NCBI RefSeq assembly: GCF_001641695.1
Contig: NZ_LSEF01000040.1
Coordinates: 35,314 to 99,313 of the forward strand
Reading direction: 5' to 3'
From: Bradyrhizobium neotropicale
GTDB lineage: Bacteria > Pseudomonadota > Alphaproteobacteria > Rhizobiales > Xanthobacteraceae
DNA length: 64,000 nt
In this document: positions 19,980 to 29,523 of the stretch, piece after piece
Position numbering within the stretch: the stretch's first letter is position 1
Layout of the letters: every line of letters begins with the position of its first letter
Made by a program: the position numbers and the translations under genes
Notes under the pieces: generated by a model
Told to the model about the DNA's origin: nothing
Seen by the model: only the letters and a program-made list of their open reading frames with translations
The model's database searches: none

Positions 19980-21376
19980 GATGTACCTCCCTCGCCGGTG
20001 CGGGCCGGCGCACGCCGTATCAGCAGCGTCAGCTCGACGACGCTCGCGACTTCGACCGTCTCTCCGGGCTTGAACGTTTCGGCGCCGCGCGCCTGCCAGC
20101 GCTCACCGTGGGTAAAGACGTGACCTTCGTTCCCGTTCCAGTCGAGCACCTTGGCGGGCAAGCCTCGCATGGCCTGCGCGCCGACCCGTTCAGGAGCCTT
20201 GCGGATGCGCCGAAGCGAACCAAGCACGACGAGAGCAAAGCCGATGAACACAGCCGCAGTAACGCCGATCACCCACCACGACAGGTGGTAGCCGGGCGCC
20301 TCAACCCTGAAAAGCATCAGTGCGCCCAACACGAAAGCGATGATCCCCCCGAGACCGATCACCACGGTCGGATTGAACGCTTCGATGGTGAGAAGCACGA
20401 TACCGATCAACATCAGCGCGAGGCCCGCATAGTTGATCGGCAGCAAGTTGAGCGCATAGAGGCCAATCATCAGGCAGATCGCGCCCACGACGCCCGGGGC
20501 GACCGCACCGGGAGACATGAACTCGAAGATCAGGCCGTAGATGCCGACCATCAGGAGAATGAACGCCACGTTCGGATCGGTGATGACCGCCAGGAAGCGG
20601 GATATCCATCCGGGGTCGATGACCTCAACGACCGCGTCCTTCGTCGCGAGGCGTTGCGTCTTGCCGCCTGCGACCTCGACCACGCGGCCATCCAGCTGCC
20701 TCAGCAAGTCAGCCTGATCGCGCGCGACGAGATCGATGGCATGGGCCTCTAGCGCCCCGTTGGCAGAGAGGGTCGCAGCCTCACGGACCGCCTTCTCCGC
20801 CCACTCCGCATTCCGGTTGCGCAGCTCTGCAAGGCTGCGGATGAAGGCAACCGCATCGTTGGTCGCCTTGGCCGTCATCGCATCCTTCGGCTCGCTTTTT
20901 TGATCACCGTCCTTCCTGTCCTTGGCGCCCTTCTCCGGTTCTCCGCTCGGCAGCCCCGGCAGCGGCCCGCCAATCTGCACCGGCGTCGCGGCACCGATAT
21001 TGGTGCCTGGCGCCATCACTGCGATGTGGGTCGCATAAAGGATATAGGTGCCCGCGCTCGCCGCGTGGGCGCCGGAGGGAGCGACGTAGCCGATGACAGG
21101 GACGGGCGAGGCAAGCACATCCGCGATGATCTCGCGCATGCTGGAATTGAGACCGCCGGGCGTGTTCATTCTCAGAAGCACGATCTCGGCGTGCCGCTCA
21201 CTTGCCTTGGCCAAGGCCTCCTTCACGTAGCTGGCCGATGCCGGACCAATGGCTCCGTCGATCGTGACAGTCAGTGCAAGACGGCCACCGCTCTCCTCCG
21301 CTGAGCCGGGAAGGAGGCAGAAGATCAAAGCCACGACGCCAATCGCCGCAACGAGGGTCGCCTTCATGGTCTGCAC
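19976..21376 (-). CDS. NfeD-family membrane serine protease, ClpP-like domain
   Basis: A protein of 466 residues, the long form of NfeD. It has a signal peptide, then a ClpP/crotonase-like protease domain ([37 protein letters not shown], where the Ser is the probable nucleophile). An inserted charged linker follows near residue 155, then four or five membrane segments, and a C-terminal OB-like NfeDC domain ([17 protein letters not shown]). A GTG at 21376 is used; the ATG at 21367 is an alternative. Long-form NfeD cleaves slipin C-termini in archaea; that role here is inferred from the overlapping slipin gene. Confidence 0.9.
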   Translation of the reverse strand: MQTMKATLVAAIGVVALIFCLLPGSAEESGGRLALTVTIDGAIGPASASYVKEALAKASERHAEIVLLRMNTPGGLNSSMREIIADVLASPVPVIGYVAPSGAHAASAGTYILYATHIAVMAPGTNIGAATPVQIGGPLPGLPSGEPEKGAKDRKDGDQKSEPKDAMTAKATNDAVAFIRSLAELRNRNAEWAEKAVREAATLSANGALEAHAIDLVARDQADLLRQLDGRVVEVAGGKTQRLATKDAVVEVIDPGWISRFLAVITDPNVAFILLMVGIYGLIFEFMSPGAVAPGVVGAICLMIGLYALNLLPINYAGLALMLIGIVLLTIEAFNPTVVIGLGGIIAFVLGALMLFRVEAPGYHLSWWVIGVTAAVFIGFALVVLGSLRRIRKAPERVGAQAMRGLPAKVLDWNGNEGHVFTHGERWQARGAETFKPGETVEVASVVELTLLIRRAPARTGEGGTS

Positions 21377-21524
21377 GGCAGGGGCTCCCTTGCCGAAGAT
21401 ATGGCGCTCCGTTCCGGAACCTCAATGCCAGGACAGCCACAAAGGGAATCATGGGCTTCGTTGTGCGATGCGATGAATGGAGGCGACCGAAGGGCGTTTG
21501 ATGCGAGCGCGCCGCAGACAGCAT

Positions 21525-22619
21525 TCACGACATCTTCTCAAGATCGGATTTGAGTGCGACCAAGAAGCGGGCAGCTTCACCGCCCGTCACGACGCGATGG
21601 TCAAAGGTGAGCGACAGCGGCAGCATGCGTCTTACGGCAGGCTGTCCCCGATGCGGGACGACGCCGGGCGAAATCCGTCCGGCACCAATGATGGCCGTCT
21701 GGGGCGGCACCACGATCAGATTTGCGAACCGGCCGCCGATCATCCCGAAGTTCGATAGGGTAATCGTCGCGCCACGCAACTCTTCAGGCGGTATCGAGCG
21801 CGCGATCGCGTCGGCCCGCAGCCGGTCAAGTCCCATCCGCAAATCCGACACGTTGCGCTCCGCGACATTGCGCAACACAGGAACAATCAGGCCGCCTTCG
21901 GTATCCACGGCAATGCCGAGATCGACACGCGCCATGAGGCGCCGTTCTCCTGCGCCGGGATTGTACCAGGCATTGAGCGCGGGCTCTGCCGTGCAGGCGG
22001 CAGCAATGGCCCGCACCAGACGGATCGTCACGTCCTCGCCCGTCGGCCAATCGTCGATGTCGGCTTCATCGGTCACCGAGGCGGGAACAACTTGCGCATG
22101 GGCTGTTGCCATGCGCTGGGCCATGGCACGCCGCGTGCCTCGCAGGGGCTCGGCGCAGCCGGCTTGGGACACAATCTTTGCAGCCCGCTCGACATCGGCC
22201 CGCGTGACGGTGCCGCCAGGTCCCGTGGGCACCACGCTCTCAAGATCGACGTCGAGCTTGCGCGCGAGTGCACGGACAGCCGGAAACACCTGCGGTCCAG
22301 TCGGGGGCTCGGAAGGCGTCCCTGGAGCAGGCCGATGTTCGCCGCCGCCGAGATCGCCAACGATGGTGCCGGTGTCCTGTTCGGCGCCCTCGGCAAATTC
22401 GACGAGCGGCGCGCCGACCTTGACGATATCGCCCTTGGCGCCAAACACGCGCGCGATGCGCCCGCTCGACGGAGACGGTATCTCAACCACCGCCTTGTCG
22501 GTCTCGACGGAAACGAGCGGTTGATCGGTGACGACGTGATCGCCCTCGCCAACGTACCAGCTCACGATCTCCGCCTCCTCGAGGCCTTCTCCGAGATCCG
22601 GCAACGTGAACTGGCGCAT
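21525..22619 (-). CDS. 2-oxoacid dehydrogenase complex E2, dihydrolipoamide acyltransferase
   Basis: ATG at 22619 gives MRQFTLPDLGEGLEEAEIVS. The lipoyl domain has the acceptor Lys in SVETDKAVVEIP near residue 42, the E3-binding domain (FPAVRALARKLDVDLESV) is near residue 115, and the rest is catalytic; the total is 364 residues. The catalytic signature, usually HxxxDG, reads DHRVVTGGEAARF, with Thr in place of Asp. It follows E1beta by 35 bases. No E3 gene lies nearby, so lipoamide dehydrogenase would have to be shared. Pyruvate, acetoin and branched-chain oxoacids are all possible substrates. Confidence 0.9.
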   Translation of the reverse strand: MRQFTLPDLGEGLEEAEIVSWYVGEGDHVVTDQPLVSVETDKAVVEIPSPSSGRIARVFGAKGDIVKVGAPLVEFAEGAEQDTGTIVGDLGGGEHRPAPGTPSEPPTGPQVFPAVRALARKLDVDLESVVPTGPGGTVTRADVERAAKIVSQAGCAEPLRGTRRAMAQRMATAHAQVVPASVTDEADIDDWPTGEDVTIRLVRAIAAACTAEPALNAWYNPGAGERRLMARVDLGIAVDTEGGLIVPVLRNVAERNVSDLRMGLDRLRADAIARSIPPEELRGATITLSNFGMIGGRFANLIVVPPQTAIIGAGRISPGVVPHRGQPAVRRMLPLSLTFDHRVVTGGEAARFLVALKSDLEKMS

Positions 22620-22654
22620 GGGCCCAAGTCCGATAAAATCCGGTCCGTCGACAT

Positions 22655-23635
22655 CTAGCTGAACTGGCAGACCTTGCGGGCGGCAGTCATGATGCGTTCG
22701 ACCGAAGGCATGTAGTATTGCTCCAGCCGTGCCATCGGAACGACTGTGTCGTAGCCTGTGACGCGGGTCACAGGCGCAAGCAGCGAGGACAGGCGGCGCT
22801 CGGCAATTGTCGCGGCTATCTCGGCGCCAAATCCGCCGGTCCGTGCTGCCTCGTGCACGATGACACAACGGCCGGTCTTGGCGACCGAACCGAGCACGGT
22901 GTCTTCGTCGTAGGGCTTGAGCGTGGCGAGATCGATGACCTCCGCCGCGATGCCTTCGGCGGACAGCGCCTTTGCCGCAGCCACGGTTTCCTTCAGCATG
23001 GCTCCCCAGCTAATCAGCGTGAGATCGCGACCTTCCCTCAGGACAAAAGCGGCATCCAGCGGCAAGGCTTCGCCATTGTCCTCTACCTCGCCTTTGGCCG
23101 CACGGTACAGGCGCGTCGGCTCCAGAAACACAACGGGATCTGGATCGCGGATGGCGGCAAGCAACAATCCATAGGCACGTTCGGGCGAGGAAGGCATGAC
23201 GACGCGCAAGCCGGGAATATGGGCGAGCATTGCCTCGGTGCTTTCGGAATGATGCTCGGGCGCGCGGATGCCGGCGCCGTGCGGCGTGCGCAGAACCATG
23301 GGACAGGTGAGCCGTCCCTGGGTCCGATTGCGCAATCGGGACGCATGGTTCACGAGCTGATCCAGGCAGGGATAGATGAACCCCATGAACTGGATCTCGC
23401 CGACCGGTTTCAGTCCCTGCGCGGCCATGCCGACGCAGAGCCCAGAGATCAGGAGCTCGGCAAGCGGCGTATCGAGGACCCGCTCCGCCCCAAAGCGCTT
23501 CTGCAAGCCTGCGGTTGCGCGGAAGACGCCGCCGTTGGCGCCAACGTCCTCGCCAAGCACGACCACGTCAGGATCATCCTCCATCGCCCGAGCGAGCGCC
23601 AGGTTGATGGCTTCGACCAAAGTTACCTCAGGCAT
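22655..23635 (-). CDS. 2-oxoacid dehydrogenase E1 component, beta subunit
   Basis: ATG at 23635 gives MPEVTLVEAINLALARAMED and 326 residues, normal for E1beta. Conserved blocks include VVVLGEDVGANGGVFRATAG near residue 25, the DTPLAE motif near 60 and HHSEST near 130, all part of the TPP-binding interface formed with the alpha subunit. The start overlaps the E1alpha stop by 8 bases, so the subunits are co-translated. It is not fused with a lipoyl domain, unlike the main rhizobial PdhB; this suggests a second, specialised complex. Confidence 0.93.
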   Translation of the reverse strand: MPEVTLVEAINLALARAMEDDPDVVVLGEDVGANGGVFRATAGLQKRFGAERVLDTPLAELLISGLCVGMAAQGLKPVGEIQFMGFIYPCLDQLVNHASRLRNRTQGRLTCPMVLRTPHGAGIRAPEHHSESTEAMLAHIPGLRVVMPSSPERAYGLLLAAIRDPDPVVFLEPTRLYRAAKGEVEDNGEALPLDAAFVLREGRDLTLISWGAMLKETVAAAKALSAEGIAAEVIDLATLKPYDEDTVLGSVAKTGRCVIVHEAARTGGFGAEIAATIAERRLSSLLAPVTRVTGYDTVVPMARLEQYYMPSVERIMTAARKVCQFS

Positions 23636-24725
23636 CGTGCTCTCCCGCAAGTTCGCGGCGTTGCGCGGCATAGGCCTCAGGCAGATCAGCAAAGAGATGA
23701 TCGAATATGGTTTCGGGACGGCGCGGCACTGTCGCCAGGTAGCGTTCGGCCGCCGCCTCGACGCGCTCATGGCATTCGGCGGCGAGCCGCTCCTCGTCCG
23801 CCTTGCTCCACATTTTCTGGGCGACGAGATAGGTCCTCAGCCGCGCAATCGGCTCTTCCTTCCAATGCACCTGGACCTCCTCGGCCGGGCGATAGCGCGC
23901 CGCGTCATCGGATGTCGTGTGGTCGCCGAGCCGGTACGTGACCGCCTCGATGAACCGGGGTCCGTTGCCATCTCGCGCAGCGGCAACGGCCTCCTCAGCA
24001 GCGGCCCGCATCGCCACCACGTCACTGCCGTCGACCTGCTCACCGAGAAAGCCTGCGGCGATTGCCTTCTGTGCCAGCGTTTCGCAAGCGGTCTGCAGTC
24101 GCAACGGTACCGATATGGCCCATTGATTGTTTGCGACGACGAAGACGAGCGGCAGTTTGTGCACGCCGGCAAAATTCATCGCCTCGTAAACGTCGCCTTT
24201 CGAGGTGGCCCCATCGCCGAACAGGCACACGGCGACGCGCGGTTCCTTGCGCAGCTTGAGGGCGTAGGCGACACCAGCGGCATGTGGCGCCTGGGATCCG
24301 ACGGGAACACAGAACGGGAAGTCATGGACAGGTCCAGAGAACTGGTTGCCGCGTTCGTCGCCGCCCCAAAACAGGAGGATCTCCTCCAGCTTGACGCCAC
24401 GCCAGAGCAGCGCACCGTTGTCGCGATAGGAGGGCAACAGAACGTCCTCCTCACGCATCGCGCTTGCGATCCCGACCGACACAGCCTCCTGGCCGAGCGA
24501 AACGGCATAAGTCCCAAGCCGGCCCGTGCGCTGCAACGCAACAGCCTTCCGGTCAAACAGGCGCAGCAGCACCATCGACCGGTAAAGCTCAATCAGCAGC
24601 TTGGAATCGGAGGCGAAAGAAGGAAGCGGTCGCTGGATCGAACCATCTGGCGCGAGGTAATTGCGGTGACGCACCTCGAAGCGCGCGATGACGGGGAGAT
24701 CCTGGTTTACCCTTCGGCTGGCCAC
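23628..24725 (-). CDS. 2-oxoacid dehydrogenase E1 component, alpha subunit
   Basis: Carries the TPP-binding motif GDGATSKGDVYEAMNFAGVH ... NNQWAIS and the phosphorylation-loop-like stretch YRLGDHTTSDD. The GTG at 24725, preceded by GGGAG, is used here. An in-frame ATG at 24764 would add 13 residues but has no ribosome site. Together with E1beta it decarboxylates a 2-oxoacid and passes the acyl group to E2. It is the first gene of the minus-strand series running through E2, NfeD and slipin to the asparaginase. Confidence 0.92.
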   Translation of the reverse strand: MASRRVNQDLPVIARFEVRHRNYLAPDGSIQRPLPSFASDSKLLIELYRSMVLLRLFDRKAVALQRTGRLGTYAVSLGQEAVSVGIASAMREEDVLLPSYRDNGALLWRGVKLEEILLFWGGDERGNQFSGPVHDFPFCVPVGSQAPHAAGVAYALKLRKEPRVAVCLFGDGATSKGDVYEAMNFAGVHKLPLVFVVANNQWAISVPLRLQTACETLAQKAIAAGFLGEQVDGSDVVAMRAAAEEAVAAARDGNGPRFIEAVTYRLGDHTTSDDAARYRPAEEVQVHWKEEPIARLRTYLVAQKMWSKADEERLAAECHERVEAAAERYLATVPRRPETIFDHLFADLPEAYAAQRRELAGEHDA

Positions 24726-24905
24726 GCCCTCACTCCCGGAGCGATTGTGCCATCTACAACTCATTTAGCTGGCGTTTGTGCCAAGACAGCGCAATAGCCC
24801 GGGAGGATTAGCTCTGGCGCGCCTGATCGTTGCTGCACCGCCGCTTTGGTGACGATCGATCGACACGATCGTGGAAAGGACGCGGCAACGGGGGTATAGG
24901 AGAGC

Positions 24906-25124
24906 ATGGCAAATGGTCAGGTTGTCCTGGTTACAACTGAGCCGTTAGGCGGCGGCGCGCCCGTTCGCTCGGTTTTCTTTGTCGCCGAAGGAGATCCGGC
25001 AAGAGCCGCAGCAATCATCGCTACCATGATGGCTCCGAATGAACGGGTCGAAGCGTTCGGACCGCTTCCCGAAGCGGCCATCAAAGCACTCGGGTTGAAA
25101 CCCGGTGACTTCACGCACGGGTGA
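24906..25124 (+). CDS. Hypothetical small protein, 72 aa
   Basis: ATG at 24906 follows GGAGAGC. The product begins MANGQVVLVTTEPLGGGAPV and contains an alternating beta/alpha pattern: SVFFVAEGDPARAAAIIATM, then a Pro/Gly-containing C-terminus. It has no signal peptide or membrane segment and no family I recognise. It is transcribed divergently from the E1alpha gene and may share its control region. The composition supports a real coding gene. Confidence 0.65.
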   Translation: MANGQVVLVTTEPLGGGAPVRSVFFVAEGDPARAAAIIATMMAPNERVEAFGPLPEAAIKALGLKPGDFTHG

Positions 25125-25175
25125 TGACGACGCGGAAGCGGACTCGCTCCGACTCCCCTCGTCTATCGAGGAGCG

Positions 25176-25949
25176 CTAAGCCGTCGCGCGCTGCCGTTCG
25201 ACGAGCGCCTCGCCGAACGCCTCGAATATCTTCCGGTTGATCGGATTGCGCTGCGGGTCGTATTCGGCATGCCATTGCACGCCGAGCGCAAAGGTCGGAG
25301 CCTCAGCGATGCGGATCGCCTCGATGGTGCCGTCTTCGGCAACGCCTTCGATCATGACGCGCTTGCCCGGCTCCAAAATGCCCTGGCCGTGCAGCGAATT
25401 GACGCGGATCTTCTCGCAGCCGAGGATTTTGGCAAAGGCACCGCCCGGGGTGAGGTCTACCTCGTGGCGGTCGGCGAACACCACGGTCGGATCGGGATGG
25501 ATCTCGCCGTTGTCCAGCCGCGGCATGCGGTGGTTCATGCGGCCGGGCAGCTCGCGTATCTCAGGGTGCAGCGAGCCGCCGAAGGCGACGTTCATCTCCT
25601 GCAGGCCCCGGCAGATGCCGAACAGCGGGATGCCGCGGGCGACGCAGGCGAGCGAGAGCGCCAGCGCCACCTCGTCGCGGTGAATGTCGTAGGGCTCGTG
25701 CTTCTCGCAGGGGTCGACGTTGAAGCGCGTCGGGTGGACGTTGGCGCGGGCGCCGGTGAGGATGACGCCGTCCACGGTATCGAGCAGCGCACTGATATCG
25801 GTGATGTCCGGCGAGCCCGCAAACATCAGCGGCAAGCCGCCGGAGACCTCGGCAATCGCGCGCAGATTGCGCTCACCGACCATCTGGACCTGAAATCGAT
25901 TCTCGACGCGATGGGCATTCCCGATCACGCCGACGACCGGCTTTCTCAT
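25176..25949 (-). CDS. Class I glutamine amidotransferase-like hydrolase (peptidase C26, PuuD-like)
   Basis: ATG at 25949 after GGGAG gives MRKPVVGVIGNAHRVENRFQ and 257 residues. The nucleophile elbow is FGICRGLQEMNVAFGGSLH near residue 110, and the His-Glu pair lies in VQWHAEYDP near 225. The C26 family includes gamma-glutamyl-GABA hydrolase, which works in putrescine breakdown. No other puu gene is nearby, so the substrate (gamma-glutamyl-GABA or another gamma-glutamyl compound) is inferred from family alone. Confidence 0.88.
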   Translation of the reverse strand: MRKPVVGVIGNAHRVENRFQVQMVGERNLRAIAEVSGGLPLMFAGSPDITDISALLDTVDGVILTGARANVHPTRFNVDPCEKHEPYDIHRDEVALALSLACVARGIPLFGICRGLQEMNVAFGGSLHPEIRELPGRMNHRMPRLDNGEIHPDPTVVFADRHEVDLTPGGAFAKILGCEKIRVNSLHGQGILEPGKRVMIEGVAEDGTIEAIRIAEAPTFALGVQWHAEYDPQRNPINRKIFEAFGEALVERQRATA

Positions 25950-26239
25950 CTCCCGTTCCGACCTCCCCGCCGAAGAAGATTCTCTAAACATGCCCATCGG
26001 ATGGAACAAATTCAACCGAGGAGACTGCGGGACGGCAATGCTATTTTCGCGTAAATGTCCCGCCCGACGGCAATCGAGGCCTTGGACACCCCTGCCGCCG
26101 GGCTGGGCGCGTCATCGCGGGACGTCGCGACCACCATCCCCGCTCCGGCCAGCATCCAACCGGCATCGGCGCCGGCTTGATCCCCGGCCGGATTTCGCGA
26201 AAGGTGCGTGCTGCCTTCTGACGAGGAAACGATGTGACC

Positions 26240-27375
26240 ATGCCCGCAGACGAGCGTTCCCGGACCCGGAGCGATCTGGCCTGGGCGATCACGGTCGGCG
26301 GCATCGGCGTCGTGCTGTTTACCGCATCGCTCATCTTCACCTGGTATTTTGCCGCGACGCTGCTTCTGATCTTCACCGGCATGCTGCTCGGCGTCGGCCT
26401 CAACGCGCTGACCAACGCGCTCGGCCGGCGTGTTCATTGGCCACATCCGGTCCGGCTCGCGATCGTCTGCGTGGCGCTTGCGGTGATGCTCGCCGGGGTT
26501 GCCTATCTCGGCGGCGCGACCATCGCCGAACAGGCCTCGGCCCTCAGCAACACCATCAAGTCGCAGATCACGCATGTCCGGTCCTTCCTCGAGAACCACG
26601 GCATCGACACCAGCTTCTTCGACATCGGCAATGCGACGTCCACCGCCGCCAACGCGGCGTCGGACGCGCCGCCTGCCCCAAGCGCGGCCCCGCATGGCCA
26701 GTTGCCGGGCGCAGGCGCCCTCGCCTCCAGCGGCGGGGCGATCGTCAGCCAGACCTTCAAGCTGCTGCTCGGCACCATCAGTGCCGTCGGCAACATCTTC
26801 ATCGTGCTGTTCCTGGGCCTTGCCTTCGCCGCCCAGCCCAGCATCTATCACGATGGCCTCTTGTTCCTCGCGCCGGCCAGGCAACGCACCCGTGCCGCCC
26901 TCATCATCGACCGCATCAGCGAGACGCTGGAACGCTGGCTGATCGCGCAGATCATCGTCATGATCGCAGTCGGCGTCGTCACCTGGATCGGGCTGGCCGT
27001 CATTGGCATCCCCGGCTCGTTCATCCTCGGCATTCAGGCCGGCCTGCTCGCCTTCATCCCGACGGTTGGCGCCATCATTGCCGGCGTCGTCGTCGTGCTG
27101 GCGAGTCTCGCCTCGGGCTGGATCCCGGCGCTATCGGCGCTGCTGCTGTTCCTCGGCGTGACGCGATGGAGAGCTATGTGCTGACGCCGATCCTCCAGCG
27201 CCAGGCGCTGGACATTCCGCCGGCCACGCTGTTCGCGTTCCAGATCCTGCTCGGCGTGGTCTTCGGAATCTGGGGCCTCGCGCTGGCGCTGCCGCTGGTC
27301 GCCATCGCCAAGGTGATGATCGACCATTTCAAGACCTATGAGACCGCGGCGCCCGCCCACGCCGAAGCGGCGTAA
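26240..27375 (+). pseudogene. AI-2E-family (PerM-like) membrane permease, frameshifted near its end
   Basis: From ATG 26240 the frame encodes a multi-spanning membrane protein with the family's large soluble loop (residues ~100-160) and, near the C-terminus, helices such as GSFILGIQAGLLAFIPTVGA. At about 27158-27163 the reading GGCGTGACGCG breaks the frame, which runs to a stop at 27182-27184 after TRWRAMC. The conserved family ending (AMESYVLTPILQRQALDIPP and two more helices) continues in another frame to TAA 27375. One missing base (probably a C after GTG) explains it. The last ~70 residues are lost, or this is an assembly error. Confidence 0.85.
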
Positions 27376-27381
27376 GGCCGC

Positions 27382-27678
27382 TCAGGTCGTCAGCACGGTC
27401 TCGGTGTGCTCGACCTCCGGAGGCGCAGCAAAGTACTGGCCGACCAGGCCGCGCCATTCGGTGAAATTCTCCGAGCCGCGGAAATCGACGGTGTGATTTT
27501 CCAGCGTCGCCCACTTCACCATCAGCCGGTAGCGCTGCGGCTTCTCGATCGACTTGTGCAGCTCGAAGCCGTGAAAGCCCTTGGCGCGGCCGAACGCGGC
27601 CTTGGCCTTGGCGACTGCAGCCTCGAAATCCTTCTCGCTGCCCGGCTTGACGTCGATTTGCGCGATCTCGGTGACCAT
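27382..27678 (-). CDS. Antibiotic-biosynthesis-monooxygenase (ABM) domain protein
   Basis: ATG at 27678 gives MVTEIAQIDVKPGSEKDFEA and 98 residues, the size of a single ABM ferredoxin-like domain. The pattern of beta strand, helix (FEAAVAKAKAAFGRAKG), strands with His/Glu (HGFELHKSIEKPQRYRLMVKW) and a final aromatic helix (FTEWRGLVGQYF) fits the family. Members are small dimeric monooxygenases or stress proteins; the substrate is unknown. It converges on the permease pseudogene with 6 bases between. Confidence 0.8.
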   Translation of the reverse strand: MVTEIAQIDVKPGSEKDFEAAVAKAKAAFGRAKGFHGFELHKSIEKPQRYRLMVKWATLENHTVDFRGSENFTEWRGLVGQYFAAPPEVEHTETVLTT

Positions 27679-27731
27679 CGGTTTCCACCCTTCTTGTTTG
27701 ATGGGCCTGTCTACCGCAGCCAGCGACAAAG

Positions 27732-27753
27732 AAAAAGGCGCCGAAACGGCGCC
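27732..27753 (-). terminator. Terminator downstream of the 78-aa membrane protein gene
   Basis: GGCGCCG and CGGCGCC pair around AAA. On the minus strand a T run (complement of AAAAA at 27732-27736) follows. It lies about 25 bases past the stop at 27779. Confidence 0.8.
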
Positions 27754-27778
27754 CTCCTGACCGGAAAATGCAGCGCTC

Positions 27779-28015
27779 TCAGGCGAACAGGAGGACGGTG
27801 CCTGTCACGATGAGCGCGCAACCGGCGAACAGCGCGAGCGGCCAGTAGTTGCGGCTCTGGGTATAGCGCCCCTGCGCGCGGCGCTCGCTGATGACGGCGG
27901 TCTCGTATTCGTCGGCGGTGGAGAACAGACAGGCGAAACCGCCACGTGCCGAGGCCGCAGCGGCTTCGAGTGACATCAGGGCGGCCTGCGGATTCTGTCG
28001 ACGGATCGATTCCAT
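27779..28015 (-). CDS. Hypothetical protein with C-terminal membrane anchor, 78 aa
   Basis: The product begins MESIRRQNPQAALMSLEAAA, has a soluble Ala/Arg-rich first 50 residues, and ends in one hydrophobic segment (YWPLALFAGCALIVTGTVLL), so it is probably tail-anchored in the inner membrane. No known domain. It has its own terminator; the neighbouring minus-strand diguanylate cyclase ends 58 bases upstream. Confidence 0.65.
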   Translation of the reverse strand: MESIRRQNPQAALMSLEAAAASARGGFACLFSTADEYETAVISERRAQGRYTQSRNYWPLALFAGCALIVTGTVLLFA

Positions 28016-28073
28016 GACCGCAATGGTAGGGATCGAATGGTAAACAGGGGATTACCGCAGAACCTCCCGCGCT

Positions 28074-29294
28074 TCAGGCCGTGGCCGGCTGCGTCCGCGG
28101 CACACCGACGCGCGCTGCGCTCTGGCGGCGCCAGTTCTCCAGCGACAGCGGCAGCTCCTCCGCAGCCTCGACGCGGTTACGGCCGCCGCGCTTGGCCTGA
28201 TAGAGCGCCGTGTCGGCGGCCGCCAGAAGCACTTCGAGCTCGGTGCCGGCCGGACCGCCGGCAACGCCGATGCTGACGGTGGTGTCGACCGGCCCCTCCT
28301 CGACCACGACGCCGGAGGTCTCGAACGCCTCGCGCACGCGCTCGGCGACCAGCACGCCCTCCTCCAGCGAGCACGGCAATAGCGCGGCGAACTCCTCGCC
28401 GCCGATGCGGCCCGAGAGATCCGAGATGCGCAGATTGCTGATGACGACGGTCGAGAACAGTTTCAGCATCTCGTCGCCGGCGGGATGGCCGAAGCGGTCA
28501 TTGATCGACTTGAAGTGGTCGATGTCGAAGATCATCACGGTCACCGGGCGTCCGCCCTTGGCCTCACGTTCGATCACCCGCCCGCACGCCTCGGAGAAGC
28601 CGCGGCGGTTGAGCATGCCGGTCAGGGGATCGGTGGAGGCTGCGGTCCTGTGCGCCGTAACGGTACGCTCCGACACCAGCATGAAGATCACGAACACGGT
28701 GCCGACGGCATAGAGCACGAGTTCGACCGCGAAGACGGTGACCCAGATGCTGGCCGAGAAGCTCGCATCGTGCGGGCGCAGGAAGCCGCCGATCAGGATC
28801 GGCAGCATCAGCACGCAGCCATGCATCACCGGCACCACCAAGGCCGGCCAACGCCGTTGCAGGCTCTTGCGCCGCTCGACCCAGAGCTCGCTTGCGGTCA
28901 GCGCAGCATAGACCGAGACGATGCCGGCGCCGATCACCATGCGCAGCGTGGACGCGGCGGGATCGAGCAGCGTGACTGCCGCGACCCAGGCCAGCGCACC
29001 GATCAGCAGGCCCGGCCAGCTCGGCTTGCGGCCATGGAAAACCCGCGCAGCGTTCCACACCATGCCGCAGGCGACGAAGCCGACCGCATTTAACGCGAGA
29101 TAGACTTGCGGACCTACCTTGTCGCCAGCCGCCGTCCACAACGCCACCGAGGCCGCACCGAGCAGGTATGCCGTGCCCCACCATTTCAGCGCGGGGCTGT
29201 TCTCCTGCTTGCCGAAAAACACCATCATGGCGCCGAGCAGTGCGGCAACCATGGTGGCGACCAAATAGAGCGTGATGCTATCGAGCGACATCAT
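28074..29294 (-). CDS. Membrane-bound diguanylate cyclase (GGDEF)
   Basis: ATG at 29294, preceded by GGGGG, gives about 406 residues. The first ~220 residues contain seven or so hydrophobic segments (LYLVATMVAALLGAMMVFF at the start). The GGDEF domain at ~235-390 includes FDIDHFKSINDRFGHPAGDE and the active-site loop RIGGEEFAALLP, where GGEEF is a functional variant. An I-site-like RxxD motif is not clear. It should make cyclic di-GMP and so influence biofilm or EPS; an exopolysaccharide locus lies about 6 kb away. Confidence 0.93.
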   Translation of the reverse strand: MMSLDSITLYLVATMVAALLGAMMVFFGKQENSPALKWWGTAYLLGAASVALWTAAGDKVGPQVYLALNAVGFVACGMVWNAARVFHGRKPSWPGLLIGALAWVAAVTLLDPAASTLRMVIGAGIVSVYAALTASELWVERRKSLQRRWPALVVPVMHGCVLMLPILIGGFLRPHDASFSASIWVTVFAVELVLYAVGTVFVIFMLVSERTVTAHRTAASTDPLTGMLNRRGFSEACGRVIEREAKGGRPVTVMIFDIDHFKSINDRFGHPAGDEMLKLFSTVVISNLRISDLSGRIGGEEFAALLPCSLEEGVLVAERVREAFETSGVVVEEGPVDTTVSIGVAGGPAGTELEVLLAAADTALYQAKRGGRNRVEAAEELPLSLENWRRQSAARVGVPRTQPATA

Positions 29295-29451
29295 GTCGGC
29301 CCCCTTCAAAACATAGCAGTTACGCGATCGGCCCAGCCGACTTGCGCGCCCTTCCAGATGCGACGCTATGTCCCGCGAGTTCCATTCAGGTTTTCATCCA
29401 GGGCCAAGTTTTCGCGAAAGACTCCATGAATTTGCATACAAACGAACAACA

Positions 29452-29479
29452 AAAAGGGCGCTGAAATCAGCGCCCTTTT
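29452..29479 (-). terminator. Intrinsic terminator of rplM-rpsI
   Basis: AAAAGGGCGCTGA and TCAGCGCCCTTTT form a near-perfect stem. On the minus strand the arm ends in a T run. It lies about 45 bases past the rpsI stop. Confidence 0.9.
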
Positions 29480-29523
29480 GCATCTCATTGAAGCCGCTTT
29501 CGCGACGAATGTTACCGAAGCGA

